NCBI GenBank assembly: GCA_041391365.1
Contig: JAWKOC010000003.1
Span: 310,001 to 374,000 of the forward strand
DNA length: 64,000 bases
Direction of reading: 5' to 3'
Source: JAGRAX01 sp041391365
GTDB taxonomy: Bacteria > Bdellovibrionota_G > JALEGL01 > JAGRMV01
This document shows positions 25,212 to 34,027 of this stretch, piece by piece. Each line of letters starts with the position of its first letter. Position 1 is the stretch's first letter. Under the pieces are notes generated by a model. That model was not told the origin of the DNA. It saw nothing but the letters and a program-made list of their open reading frames with translations, and made no database searches. Position numbers and translations under genes: made by a program.

Positions 25212-25955
25212 ATGAAGTGGATGGTTGTGTGGATGTGCATGTTGGGGTGTTCATGTTCTGCGTATGCAGGTCAACGAAACACGCAGTTCTGGTATCTTGC
25301 CGACATGGAATTCGCTCAGACGAGCCAAACACAATTTTCCATTGTCCCCGATTCTTCAGAGGACCCATTTGGCATCCACGACTCCATTCCATCTTTTTTT
25401 TACTTTGATCAGTTTGAACCCTTGGTTCAAGAGTTAAACGAACTCGATGAAAGGCTTGCACGTATGGGCAACCCTTTGGCTCGTCCAATGTTACTTTCCA
25501 GCACCGTTGTACTGAAAAACGTCTACGCTAAAAAAAGAAACTCCTCCTTGCCCGGACCCATTTCCGAAAAAAGCTGGTCTTACATCGATCTCGAGATCGA
25601 GATATGGGGACACGATTTTTTGGCGATGTCCCCCTCCATGATTTTTTCTCAGCCTAAGAAATATTTGCCGATGTTGGGTCGTATGGGGTACCTGCAGCAA
25701 AGTGAAATCGACTGTTATTTGGAACTCAAGAAAATGTTCGATGAGGAAATGCCAAATTCCAGTTGCCCCCTCCCCATGGAGGCACAGGAAAAACGGCAAG
25801 ACGAAATCCAGTCTCAGATTTTCGCCCTGATCGAAACCCTCCCCTACATCATTTTTGAGCCCCTAGACCAGAAGGCCCGACGTTTTCGCGGTCAAATGTC
25901 TCAACGCCAAATGCAAAACCTTTTCTTTGGACAATCTCTTGAAAAAAAAGAATAA
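25212..25955 (+). CDS. secreted protein of unknown function
   Basis: Not recognised. 247 residues with a signal peptide (MKWMVVWMCMLGCSCSAYAG, cleavage near residue 19-20; a lipoprotein alternative at one of the cysteines is possible). The mature part is acidic, with two cysteines (DCYLEL and SSCPLP). GGAG lies 6 nt before this ATG; a TTG four codons upstream is an alternative. It precedes recF by 84 bp on the same strand. Confidence 0.7.
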   Translation: MKWMVVWMCMLGCSCSAYAGQRNTQFWYLADMEFAQTSQTQFSIVPDSSEDPFGIHDSIPSFFYFDQFEPLVQELNELDERLARMGNPLARPMLLSSTVVLKNVYAKKRNSSLPGPISEKSWSYIDLEIEIWGHDFLAMSPSMIFSQPKKYLPMLGRMGYLQQSEIDCYLELKKMFDEEMPNSSCPLPMEAQEKRQDEIQSQIFALIETLPYIIFEPLDQKARRFRGQMSQRQMQNLFFGQSLEKKE

Positions 25956-26039
25956 AAACCAATGCCACATTTTGTGCTATCTTTTCATCGAATAGATTTG
26001 ATACAATAGAAAGTAACCTTCCATTCCCTGCGAAGAAAC

Positions 26040-27113
26040 ATGATTCATAATATCGTCCTACGCAACATTCGCGTGTATGAGCAGCTGCGCCTAGAGTTTC
26101 CCGAAAAACTCAGTGTACTCTTTGGCCTCAACGGTACTGGGAAAACCACGGTCCTTGAATCCGTTCATGCACTCTGTACCACCAAATCCTTTCGAACCCA
26201 ACAGCTCTCTGAACTGGTTCGAAACGGTTATACCGAAGGACTGATCGAAGCCGAATGGTCCAACCTCGATCATCGTCGCATCGAACTTCGACCTCGCAGA
26301 AAAACCTTCATCCGCAATCACGATACCTGTCGAAACCACTCCATTTTCATTCGAGGCCAAGCTGTTGTAACCCTTGCTCCCGAACATCAGGCACTGATCA
26401 CGGGAGCTTCAGAAGGTCGTCGAAAATTTTTGGATCAGATTATTTTTGGGGTGCATGAAAACTACATCGATACCATTCGACAGTACCAACGCGTGCTTCG
26501 TCACAAACAGGCCCTTCTCAAACAAGAGTTATCTCTTCACATGTACGAAGATCACATTCGACCCTGGAACCAACAACTGTTGCAACTGGGAAACACCATT
26601 CGACAGATGCGGTTGCAAATCATTTATGATCTTTTGCCCCTGGTTCAAGAAGAATACCGATACATCGCCAATGCAAACATTTCGTTTGATCTTTCCTACA
26701 AATACGATCATTCGGAAGATCTGGAACATCAATTGACCAAACAAAATCATGTTGAGCATGTGGCCAGACGAGCTCTTTTTGGACCTCACCGCGACGATCT
26801 TTTGATCAAACTCTATGATCAAAAAGCCGCTGTGGTCGCAAGCCAGGGAGAAAAAGCATCGATCTTGTTGGCCCTCAAACTGGGCGAATTGGAACTGCTC
26901 AAACAAACTCCCAACATCGCTCCCATTTTGCTTCTCGATGACATTGGCATGACCCTCGACCCTGAACGTCGTCAAAAACTGTTTGAACGATTGGAACATG
27001 AAACCGTGCAAACCATTGTCTCTGCCTGTGATTTGGACATCACCGACAAGGTTCGCCAAGTTGGTGGCAAGGTCATGCAAAAACAAAAAAAAGACGAAAA
27101 AATCTGGGCCTAA
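26040..27113 (+). CDS. recF: DNA replication and repair protein RecF
   Basis: SMC-like ATPase that helps load RecA at ssDNA gaps. 357 residues: Walker A GLNGTGKTTVLESVH (about 29-43), FGPHRDDL, the signature SQGEKASILLALKLGE and Walker B PILLLDDIG. The usual dnaN-recF-gyrB order is broken here: recF is 10 kb from dnaN and 12 kb from gyrB, with unrelated genes between. The cytoplasmic membrane-protein gene at 27166 follows. Confidence 0.95.
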   Translation: MIHNIVLRNIRVYEQLRLEFPEKLSVLFGLNGTGKTTVLESVHALCTTKSFRTQQLSELVRNGYTEGLIEAEWSNLDHRRIELRPRRKTFIRNHDTCRNHSIFIRGQAVVTLAPEHQALITGASEGRRKFLDQIIFGVHENYIDTIRQYQRVLRHKQALLKQELSLHMYEDHIRPWNQQLLQLGNTIRQMRLQIIYDLLPLVQEEYRYIANANISFDLSYKYDHSEDLEHQLTKQNHVEHVARRALFGPHRDDLLIKLYDQKAAVVASQGEKASILLALKLGELELLKQTPNIAPILLLDDIGMTLDPERRQKLFERLEHETVQTIVSACDLDITDKVRQVGGKVMQKQKKDEKIWA

Positions 27114-27165
27114 TTTTGGGTCATGAGACCAAAGCATCGGAATGCGAATAAGATAAGGAAAGATC

Positions 27166-27660
27166 ATGCCAGCTCAAAAAATGTCCAACCTTTCTCCACT
27201 GCAACTTCAACGCATGATATGGAGCATGATTTTTTCCAGCATCTTTTTTCTGGGGATCCTGTCCAAGGTGCTGATCGAACAGTCAATCGACCATGCCTGG
27301 AGATCCATGGTCGATCCACAACATCTATCCACGATCAAAACCATCTTTTATGTTGTGGTGTCTATTCAATGCTTGCTCGCCTATCAGCTGCCCACACTTT
27401 TCGAAAATTGGAAAAGCAAAAACGTTTCAACCGAGCATCTTCAACGTGAAAACGAAACCTTCTCTTTGACCATCTCGGACGTCAAACGACAAAAACACCT
27501 TCCCATCGCCATTGCGCGATATGCCCTGCTCGAATCATGTGCCATGTTCGGATTGGTGCTTTCTCAAATGTCAGGCAACATAGATCACTATGTTCCGTTT
27601 GCGCTGATCGCTGCAACCGAGATGATCATGATCTATCCCAAAAAAGATACACTTGATTGA
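27166..27660 (+). CDS. integral membrane protein of unknown function
   Basis: 164 residues with four predicted membrane helices (about 18-38, 60-80, 111-130 and 136-155) and a charged loop in the middle. Not recognised. AAGGA lies upstream of the ATG. It is 52 nt downstream of recF, possibly in the same transcript, and converges on the next gene with only 6 nt between stops. Confidence 0.7.
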   Translation: MPAQKMSNLSPLQLQRMIWSMIFSSIFFLGILSKVLIEQSIDHAWRSMVDPQHLSTIKTIFYVVVSIQCLLAYQLPTLFENWKSKNVSTEHLQRENETFSLTISDVKRQKHLPIAIARYALLESCAMFGLVLSQMSGNIDHYVPFALIAATEMIMIYPKKDTLD

Positions 27661-27666
27661 TCGAAG

Positions 27667-28245
27667 TCATTTCCACACGACATGAGCTTTGAACACAAAC
27701 GAAGATCTATTTTTTGCGTCTGGAAAAGAACATTGGTTGGCATGCATATAGTGATAGGACATCACTTTTTTGTTTTTGACCATGTTCTCCAACGCTTCCA
27801 CGGCTAGCTTTGTGGATTCTGCCGACACCATACAAATGCTGTGTGCCATCCAACCTACTTCATAAATCAGCACCACCAGGTCTTCTGCCTCTATGTTTTG
27901 AAGGTCGTGAGCTACCATGGCCCACGGAATTTCCATTTTTTTTCTCACCAAAAAGGAAGGCCCTACATATGTGGTTTTCCCTTCTGCTGAACTTGGAATG
28001 GGCTTCAACCAAAATGTCAAAGGAGAAAATAGATTGGCCAAATGATCCAGGTCAAAAAAATACACGCGAAACTCAAACGTATCGTTGGCCAAAAATCCAC
28101 GATCCTTCGCAGAGGATGGTAGAGTAATGATGTCAGGTTCGATCACCACATAAGGTGTTTTTTGATGTTCTTGGGCGTCAAGGCCACCCCAAGCCAGGAT
28201 CATGCATACAAGGACCAGGGCTTTCGTTACAAGAAATCGTTTCAT
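27667..28245 (-). CDS. secreted protein, paralogue of its upstream neighbour
   Basis: 192 residues with a signal peptide (MKRFLVTKALVLVCMILAWG, cleavage after LDA near residue 24). The mature part resembles the protein encoded just upstream: both contain a VxP...VLP or IxP...TLP start, a LxFRVYFF or LEFRMMFH strand, a CSFPDA or CPFPDA motif and end in WK. They are tandem paralogues of unknown function, probably periplasmic. GGAAG lies 6 nt before this ATG. The gene starts 2 nt after the paralogue's stop, so they form an operon. Confidence 0.75.
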   Translation of the reverse strand: MKRFLVTKALVLVCMILAWGGLDAQEHQKTPYVVIEPDIITLPSSAKDRGFLANDTFEFRVYFFDLDHLANLFSPLTFWLKPIPSSAEGKTTYVGPSFLVRKKMEIPWAMVAHDLQNIEAEDLVVLIYEVGWMAHSICMVSAESTKLAVEALENMVKNKKVMSYHYMHANQCSFPDAKNRSSFVFKAHVVWK

Positions 28246-28247
28246 GA

Positions 28248-28847
28248 TCACTTCCAAAACAATGTTGCTTCAAAGGTAAAGCTGGAAACAGATGCTGCGT
28301 CGGGAAAAGGACAATTTCCAATGGTAAACACAAACGAATTTTTCTCCGCCGGGTCTGCTGGGATGTTTCTCTGAATCTGAGTCAATACTGCATCCACAGA
28401 TTTGCTGTCCAAGGTGCAAAACTTTGTTTCCAATAAATCATCTTCAAAGATGCTGATCCAGCGATTGCCTTTGCCGTAGGAATTGATCAGGGAAGCAAAC
28501 TCTGCCCATGTTTTTTTCATGGGGATAACTTTTGAAAAGTCGTTTTCAGAATAAACCACGGAAGAAGGATCTTCTGGAACTTCTTTGGGCGTCAACTGAA
28601 AATAAATGGAAGGAAAATGAGCCTGCCCCAGAAGATCATTGCGGTGAAACATCATCCGAAACTCCAAATCCTTGTCTCCCAACAAACTGTCGTCTTGTAC
28701 ACCGTTGGGAAGCACAACCTGAGTAGGTTTGACTTGAATGTACAGAGTCTTCAAGAGATTTCCGCTAGATTCTCCCTGCGCCCAAACCGAAGCCAACCCC
28801 AACCACCACACTGCAACCACCACAAAACCAACTCGTTTTCGCATCAT
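28248..28847 (-). CDS. secreted protein, first of a tandem paralogue pair
   Basis: 199 residues; signal peptide MMRKRVGFVVVAVWWLGLAS with cleavage after VWA near residue 23. Two cysteines (KFCTLD, NCPFPD) match positions in the downstream paralogue. The fold looks beta-rich. No named family was recognised. The pair reads leftward, 66 nt downstream of the coiled-coil protein gene's stop side. Confidence 0.72.
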   Translation of the reverse strand: MMRKRVGFVVVAVWWLGLASVWAQGESSGNLLKTLYIQVKPTQVVLPNGVQDDSLLGDKDLEFRMMFHRNDLLGQAHFPSIYFQLTPKEVPEDPSSVVYSENDFSKVIPMKKTWAEFASLINSYGKGNRWISIFEDDLLETKFCTLDSKSVDAVLTQIQRNIPADPAEKNSFVFTIGNCPFPDAASVSSFTFEATLFWK

Positions 28848-28913
28848 ATCGACGCATAGTTCAAGACCCTATGATTGTCAATTCAGGCAAAGGAAAAGGA
28901 CATCTGAGATCTG

Positions 28914-30209
28914 CTAATCAACAGAAATTGAATGAAGATTCAAATACTTGATCAGTGGACCATAAAATTCCTTTTTCCGAATACTCTCCTCCAACTTGTT
29001 TTGATTCTTCCGGCTGAGTTTTTTTCCTTCAGCTTTTTTGTCTGAAAGTGTTCTGATATTCTCTTCCATGTTCAACAGTATTTTTTCCGCATGTTCTCTC
29101 CGCCTTTTGTATTCTTCACTATGGGAAGCGACGGATTTTTTCAATTCTATGTAATCTTCGTAGTCCAACCAGAGTCGCAAAATATACAATTCTTCATACA
29201 AATCATCAACTTGTTGCTTATATTCATGCAAAGTATCTTTTGAAGCAAGTTCATTCTTGATTGCCAAGTTATTGATAGCTTCGATCTGCTCATTCAAGAT
29301 TTCAATCCTTGCATTCAAATCACCAATATTTGCATTCAATTCACCGTTGGTTTCTCTCAAATGTTCAATCTCAATACTTATTTTTTCCAATTCTTCAGAG
29401 CAAGAAACAATGCTTTTCTTGATTCTCTCTAGGGTTAAATCATGCACATTGACTTGCATTGTAAAAAATTCGTCAAGAGAGTCTGCGGCATAATCTACTT
29501 CCTTCATGTACCCAGCTTCTTTGTTGAACTGCAAAATGGCTTGATACTTGAAGTATCCATTGGCAACACACCCTGAGTCTAGCTCTACCTGAATCATACT
29601 GGAATCTGACCCATCCCGTGAACTGCTATCCAATTGAAGCAGGTCACCTCGGATTGCTTTTACCACCGTTGCATTTCCGCGAATTTCAATTCTTCGGGTA
29701 CCAAGAATGTTGTTTTGAAAAGCGTCGAAGGTATAGGAATTGGGAGTTGTTCGTTGGACCATATTGATGTTCAAAGCCGATGCGCCATTTTCAAATGCAT
29801 CCATCCAAAATCCCGTTGAGAGTCCAATTGTATTTTCTTGAGTAGTTCCGGATCGAAGATACAAGAGATGGTAGTCATTTTGGATTTGTTCAACCACATG
29901 GACCACAAGACTTCGATCAGAATCTGAGCACGATGAAGACTTCTCTACAAGTTCAATCTGACTTGAGATCACCTGCATGGTTGCTCCAAAGAGCCTGATT
30001 CGATCCTGATAAAATGGATTTTCCAACGCAGCATCGATAAAGTCATGGATTTCTTCCAATTTTTGATCTCGATAGGTATTTGGATCTCTTCTTTTGATGT
30101 GGGAGGAAATATCTCGATACCTCCCCTCTACAAATCTTACAGAAGACTCCTGAGCCTGAGCGGACAAAAACATTCCCAACATGCATGTGAATATGACAAT
30201 TTTTTTCAT
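28914..30209 (-). CDS. secreted coiled-coil protein
   Basis: 431 residues. Signal peptide MKKIVIFTCMLGMFLSAQAQ. The first half (about residues 25-250) looks globular; from about 255 to 410 it is a long coiled coil with heptad-like repeats around NGELNANIGDLNARIEILNE. Ribosome site AAAGG precedes this ATG; an ATG eight codons earlier is less likely. It reads divergently from the exported-protein operon at 30496, sharing 286 bp. A structural role in the envelope is a reasonable guess; no family was recognised. Confidence 0.72.
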   Translation of the reverse strand: MKKIVIFTCMLGMFLSAQAQESSVRFVEGRYRDISSHIKRRDPNTYRDQKLEEIHDFIDAALENPFYQDRIRLFGATMQVISSQIELVEKSSSCSDSDRSLVVHVVEQIQNDYHLLYLRSGTTQENTIGLSTGFWMDAFENGASALNINMVQRTTPNSYTFDAFQNNILGTRRIEIRGNATVVKAIRGDLLQLDSSSRDGSDSSMIQVELDSGCVANGYFKYQAILQFNKEAGYMKEVDYAADSLDEFFTMQVNVHDLTLERIKKSIVSCSEELEKISIEIEHLRETNGELNANIGDLNARIEILNEQIEAINNLAIKNELASKDTLHEYKQQVDDLYEELYILRLWLDYEDYIELKKSVASHSEEYKRRREHAEKILLNMEENIRTLSDKKAEGKKLSRKNQNKLEESIRKKEFYGPLIKYLNLHSISVD

Positions 30210-30495
30210 TTTGCCTTTTCCTTTCATCCGCAATCCTTACAAAAGATATGCCAAGGCATTACCTGTGTTTATTTGGTGATAGCCTATTAAAATGGGAGCA
30301 ATTGTTCGAAAACAACACAAGAATGTTCGGTTTTGAAATGATAATATTCATGAAATTCTCATTCAAAACCATTTGTTCACTTCAGTTGTTTGTCATATCG
30401 ACGGGCAAGGTCTTAATAGACAGGGTTTTATAGTGCAGTATTTTTTTTAGCATCCACGCGTTGCTTTTGGCACAGGTCTTGCTCTAAGAAAAGTC

Positions 30496-31281
30496 ATGGA
30501 GAAAAAAATAGTAAAGCACCTGTCGATCGCTTTGTTGCTCATGAGCTCATCGGTGTTTGCGCAAGATGAACCTTGTCCAATCCAATCCAAAAAACCTCGA
30601 GCCATAGATCTCCATGAATCCATAAATCTTGAATCGGGATTTGACATTGAGGCAACTGAGGGATTTGAGAGGTTAGGTTATCTTGCATCATATGGCATAC
30701 AAGGAATTTTAAAGCTTACCATTTCTCCTGAGCCAGAACAAAGTGCGATTTGCAGTCTGCATATGATGAATTCAAATATTGCGATTACTTCTTCCAAATG
30801 TCTCGAGAAAATCAAAAACAGACAAGTCTATGTTACGTACCAAAAAGGTGCAGATTTTTTTTCTTCACTTGTAACAAAAGTTCATAGAATGCACACCGCT
30901 TCCAAGCTCGTCTTCTTTGAAATAAAAGATGAAAATCCATTCATTTTTCCAGAGTGGGATCATCGTGTAGATCTCACCACCCCACATCAGTGGACGTATC
31001 AGACGATGTGGGAGGTTATGGGTTATTCATCATTGTACAAAGGATATCGAAGCTTCTACGAGGGATGTAGAATATTTTCGTTCTCAAGCGATAGGTCTCA
31101 AATCTCTATTGATTGCAAATATAGTACCGACCTAGCCATCGGATCAATCATTATCGGTGAGTATTGTGGAAAAAGAGAAATTATCGGAATCAAAGAAACC
31201 GAAACGTCAGGTAGTACTACTTATATTTCCTATCACGCATTTGCTGAAGAAATTATTTGGGCAAAAAATAAACTAAATTAG
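30496..31281 (+). CDS. secreted trypsin-fold-like protein without catalytic residues
   Basis: 261 residues; signal peptide ending SVFAQ near residue 23. AICSLHMMNSNIAITSSKCL (residues 84-103) has the layout of the trypsin Cys42-to-Cys58 segment, but Lys101 stands where His57 belongs. SKLVFFEI near 136-143 resembles the Asp102 strand without the Asp, and TDLAIGSIII (211-220) the GNSGSP loop without the Ser. It therefore looks like a pseudoprotease, if the fold assignment is right. First gene of the tight 30.5-38.7 kb operon, 10 nt before the next. Confidence 0.65.
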   Translation: MEKKIVKHLSIALLLMSSSVFAQDEPCPIQSKKPRAIDLHESINLESGFDIEATEGFERLGYLASYGIQGILKLTISPEPEQSAICSLHMMNSNIAITSSKCLEKIKNRQVYVTYQKGADFFSSLVTKVHRMHTASKLVFFEIKDENPFIFPEWDHRVDLTTPHQWTYQTMWEVMGYSSLYKGYRSFYEGCRIFSFSSDRSQISIDCKYSTDLAIGSIIIGEYCGKREIIGIKETETSGSTTYISYHAFAEEIIWAKNKLN

Positions 31282-31291
31282 GGGCACAAAA

Positions 31292-31933
31292 TTGAAAAAA
31301 ATATTTACTAAACTCATGAGACTAACTTTAGTTTTTGCCGTCCCATGTCTTACATTTTCATTTCCGACATACTCCCAAACCACAAGAGATCTTATTCGGG
31401 AAATCAAAAAGGAAGCTAGAGGTAATCTTCCTGCAACTGAAATTGGGAACGAAATCGAAAAGAAAATGGATGATGCATTTTCTGGAAAGGACCCTTCACC
31501 ACCGCAAATGACTTCAGATTCAGAATACGATGAGGCCGAAAAAAAAGCTCAAGAAATCATGAATCGTCAAAATATCTATGGCCAAATCTTGCCCACACTC
31601 TTGGAGGCTGAAGACATACCAACACTCGATTGGCTCATCAAAACGGCCATGGGTGATTTGGAACAAAAAGAAATGGTACAAGCCATCAAAGACAAGCAAA
31701 AAATCAACCAAATCAGCTACGAGCGGAAGCGAGTATATGAAAAGGAGCCGGGTCGTGGCATCGACGCTGAAACTATCAAAGAAAATGATCCATTTCCTCA
31801 TTATGTTCTAAGCAATCATGGCAAGGAACTCTTGATTCAAGAAAAACTCTTACAAACCGAAAATCCTTCCTATCGAGTTCCCGTATTGCAAGATTTTCAT
31901 AAAGATCAAAAGAGACTTGAAAATATTAAATAG
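31292..31933 (+). CDS. secreted helical protein of unknown function
   Basis: 213 residues from a TTG start with AGGGG about 7 nt upstream. Signal peptide MKKIFTKLMRLTLVFAVPCL, cleavage near TYSQ (residue 29). The mature protein is highly charged and helical, with no cysteine. It sits 10 nt after the first gene and 8 nt before the third gene of the operon. Not recognised; perhaps an adaptor or structural part. Confidence 0.7.
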   Translation: MKKIFTKLMRLTLVFAVPCLTFSFPTYSQTTRDLIREIKKEARGNLPATEIGNEIEKKMDDAFSGKDPSPPQMTSDSEYDEAEKKAQEIMNRQNIYGQILPTLLEAEDIPTLDWLIKTAMGDLEQKEMVQAIKDKQKINQISYERKRVYEKEPGRGIDAETIKENDPFPHYVLSNHGKELLIQEKLLQTENPSYRVPVLQDFHKDQKRLENIK

Positions 31934-31941
31934 GAGAAAAA

Positions 31942-33384
31942 ATGAAAACACCAACAAAGAAACTCGCTGCCTTCATAGGCCCAGGTATTTTTTCAATACT
32001 TCTTTCATCATCGCTGATTGCACAAGACATGCCCAAAGGAAGAGTACGTGAACCCTATAGACCTGACCCCAAAGAAAATACAATGTCCCCAGAGGAAAGA
32101 GAAGAGCATTTCTGGAGTCAGCCGATTACGCCAATGAGCCAGCCCGCAAGCGCAGAGTATCTCAAACTATTTATACCGTCATCGGTAAAAAACGGGCTCT
32201 ATGGGATGTATGCAAATATTTATAAGATTCCAAACCCAAACTCACAAACTTTAAACAGATTTCTCTATCTCCCTATACCTCTATTGCAGACTGGATCTGA
32301 TGGAAAAGCATACACACGGGTTATTCAAAGAATCGGCGAAGAAAAAAGCATTGTGGAAATACATATCGTCATTCACTCTCAAAAATATGAAAGTTTAATC
32401 GCAAAATACTTGAGCGAAAAAACAAATATACCTTTGTCAAATCTAACGATAGAACCTGCAACATTGGGAAAAATATCCCTTCAGTTCGGAAACACAAATT
32501 TTTTTGACATTGGTAAAACTTATTTTTATCCAAATCTAGATAGTAAAAATGCTTCAGCGGGCCTATCCAGAAAAACTCTGACATTTCTGATACCAGTATA
32601 CAATTCCGACTTGAATGAATTTCTCTCAGAATTTAAAAACGGAGGAGTTGATGCTACGCTTTACTATTCTTATGTAACTCAAGAAATTAGAAGAAGCAAC
32701 TTGAATAGCCAAGGAACTGTTCAAATTTCAAATCAGCTCAAAAAAGATTTTTTTGGTGGCAGGCAAGAGATTCTAGCTACGGGAACACAAGTTGTAGAAT
32801 TTTTAGCAAGGGCTGCTCAAGATTCCCGAAGCGAGGTATTTTTGGAACATGATGGGAAAATTAAAGAACTCTTCTTGAACCGTGTTAGTAGGTTTATTGA
32901 TCAAATTTCAATTCGAGCTATTGCTTTAGGAGATGTTACAAATCAAATTGTTTCGAAGTTCACATTGGATGAAAACTCAGGGCTTTTTGCTCCAAACTTC
33001 ATTTCCAAAATGAACATCAATGAGGCAGAAGCAGAAGCAGACTATAGCTCCATAAAAAATTTATACCAACAATACTCTCAAAAACAAACTGCTGGAAAAG
33101 CAGCAGGAATTTTTGGATTTGGTGTCTTTGGAGGTTCAGGATCCAGAAACACAAATAGCGGACAGATGGAAAATGATCACCAAGTCAACCAGACCCTTCG
33201 CGAATGGGCAAAAGGGGAAAATTGGGATGGATATCAAATGCAATCGTTAGATGTCCGACTTTATCAAGTAACACAGGTTGATTTAGACCAAGTGATGGCT
33301 GAGACCATCAATATAACCACTGTTGAACAGCAAGATGCTATCACGGGGTATTCTACATTTAACTCTGTTCAAGATCTATTTTGA
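31942..33384 (+). CDS. secreted protein of unknown function, central gene of the exported operon
   Basis: 480 residues; N-terminal signal region with cleavage after SLIA near residue 27. A proline-rich stretch (28-70) precedes a beta-rich part with LYLPIPLL and IVEIHIVIHSQKYESL, then FLSEFKNGGVDATLYYSYVT, which resembles segments in the next two gene products. The C-terminal third is helical with a Gly-rich loop (GIFGFGVFGGSGS). No cysteine apart from none seen in the mature part. Not recognised. It is the longest gene but one in the operon. Confidence 0.72.
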   Translation: MKTPTKKLAAFIGPGIFSILLSSSLIAQDMPKGRVREPYRPDPKENTMSPEEREEHFWSQPITPMSQPASAEYLKLFIPSSVKNGLYGMYANIYKIPNPNSQTLNRFLYLPIPLLQTGSDGKAYTRVIQRIGEEKSIVEIHIVIHSQKYESLIAKYLSEKTNIPLSNLTIEPATLGKISLQFGNTNFFDIGKTYFYPNLDSKNASAGLSRKTLTFLIPVYNSDLNEFLSEFKNGGVDATLYYSYVTQEIRRSNLNSQGTVQISNQLKKDFFGGRQEILATGTQVVEFLARAAQDSRSEVFLEHDGKIKELFLNRVSRFIDQISIRAIALGDVTNQIVSKFTLDENSGLFAPNFISKMNINEAEAEADYSSIKNLYQQYSQKQTAGKAAGIFGFGVFGGSGSRNTNSGQMENDHQVNQTLREWAKGENWDGYQMQSLDVRLYQVTQVDLDQVMAETINITTVEQQDAITGYSTFNSVQDLF

Positions 33385-33406
33385 AACCATAAATTAGGAG
33401 AGAATC

Positions 33407-34027
33407 ATGTTTGATCAAAAATTATACCTTATCCCTGTTATTCTACTCGGAATCTTTTTTTCCACTTTTGCCCATGCGCAACAACCTGAATACTCATATC
33501 CCTTTGACCGTTATTTTGTGGATCCGGGTGATATTGAGATTTTGGCGTATGAGGATTTGGAAAAAAACGTCATTCTTTTGGCCCCAGTCTTTTGTTTCAA
33601 AAAAGAAAAGAAAGGAAAATTCATTGATGTGCAAGTAATTAGCAACCCTAACAAGGATTTCAGTCTAGTTCGAATAGGCCTATATATAAATCATCCATCC
33701 ATTACTGAACAGGTTTTAAAAGATTCAAAAACGGATAGTCGCTTTGAACCATGGCCTGGTGGAAGCATATTTTTGACTTACAGAGGAGAAAAAGAGGTTA
33801 AAGATACTCTAACATGGGCACTTTTGCCTCCACCTGGCATTGAAGCAGCTATCCAATATGGAAATATATTGAATGTAGATTTTCATGTAGAAAACAAAAA
33901 TGTAGATTTTATCGTAAACCTTCTACAAAAAGGGGCCAATTTTGATATTCTATTCCGTTATGCAGATGAAAGTGGAGGAAATTCAATCTTACAATATGTG
34001 AGAAATACGAGGCTCCATGCACTTTAG
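33407..34027 (+). CDS. secreted beta-rich protein of unknown function
   Basis: 206 residues; signal peptide with core LIPVILLGIFFSTFAHAQ. Mature part: VILLAPVFCFKKEKKG and FIVNLLQKGANFDILFRYAD, similar in pattern to pieces of its neighbours at 31942 and 34017, suggesting a shared domain. A good AGGAGAG ribosome site precedes the ATG. Its end overlaps the next gene by 11 nt. Confidence 0.7.
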   Translation: MFDQKLYLIPVILLGIFFSTFAHAQQPEYSYPFDRYFVDPGDIEILAYEDLEKNVILLAPVFCFKKEKKGKFIDVQVISNPNKDFSLVRIGLYINHPSITEQVLKDSKTDSRFEPWPGGSIFLTYRGEKEVKDTLTWALLPPPGIEAAIQYGNILNVDFHVENKNVDFIVNLLQKGANFDILFRYADESGGNSILQYVRNTRLHAL

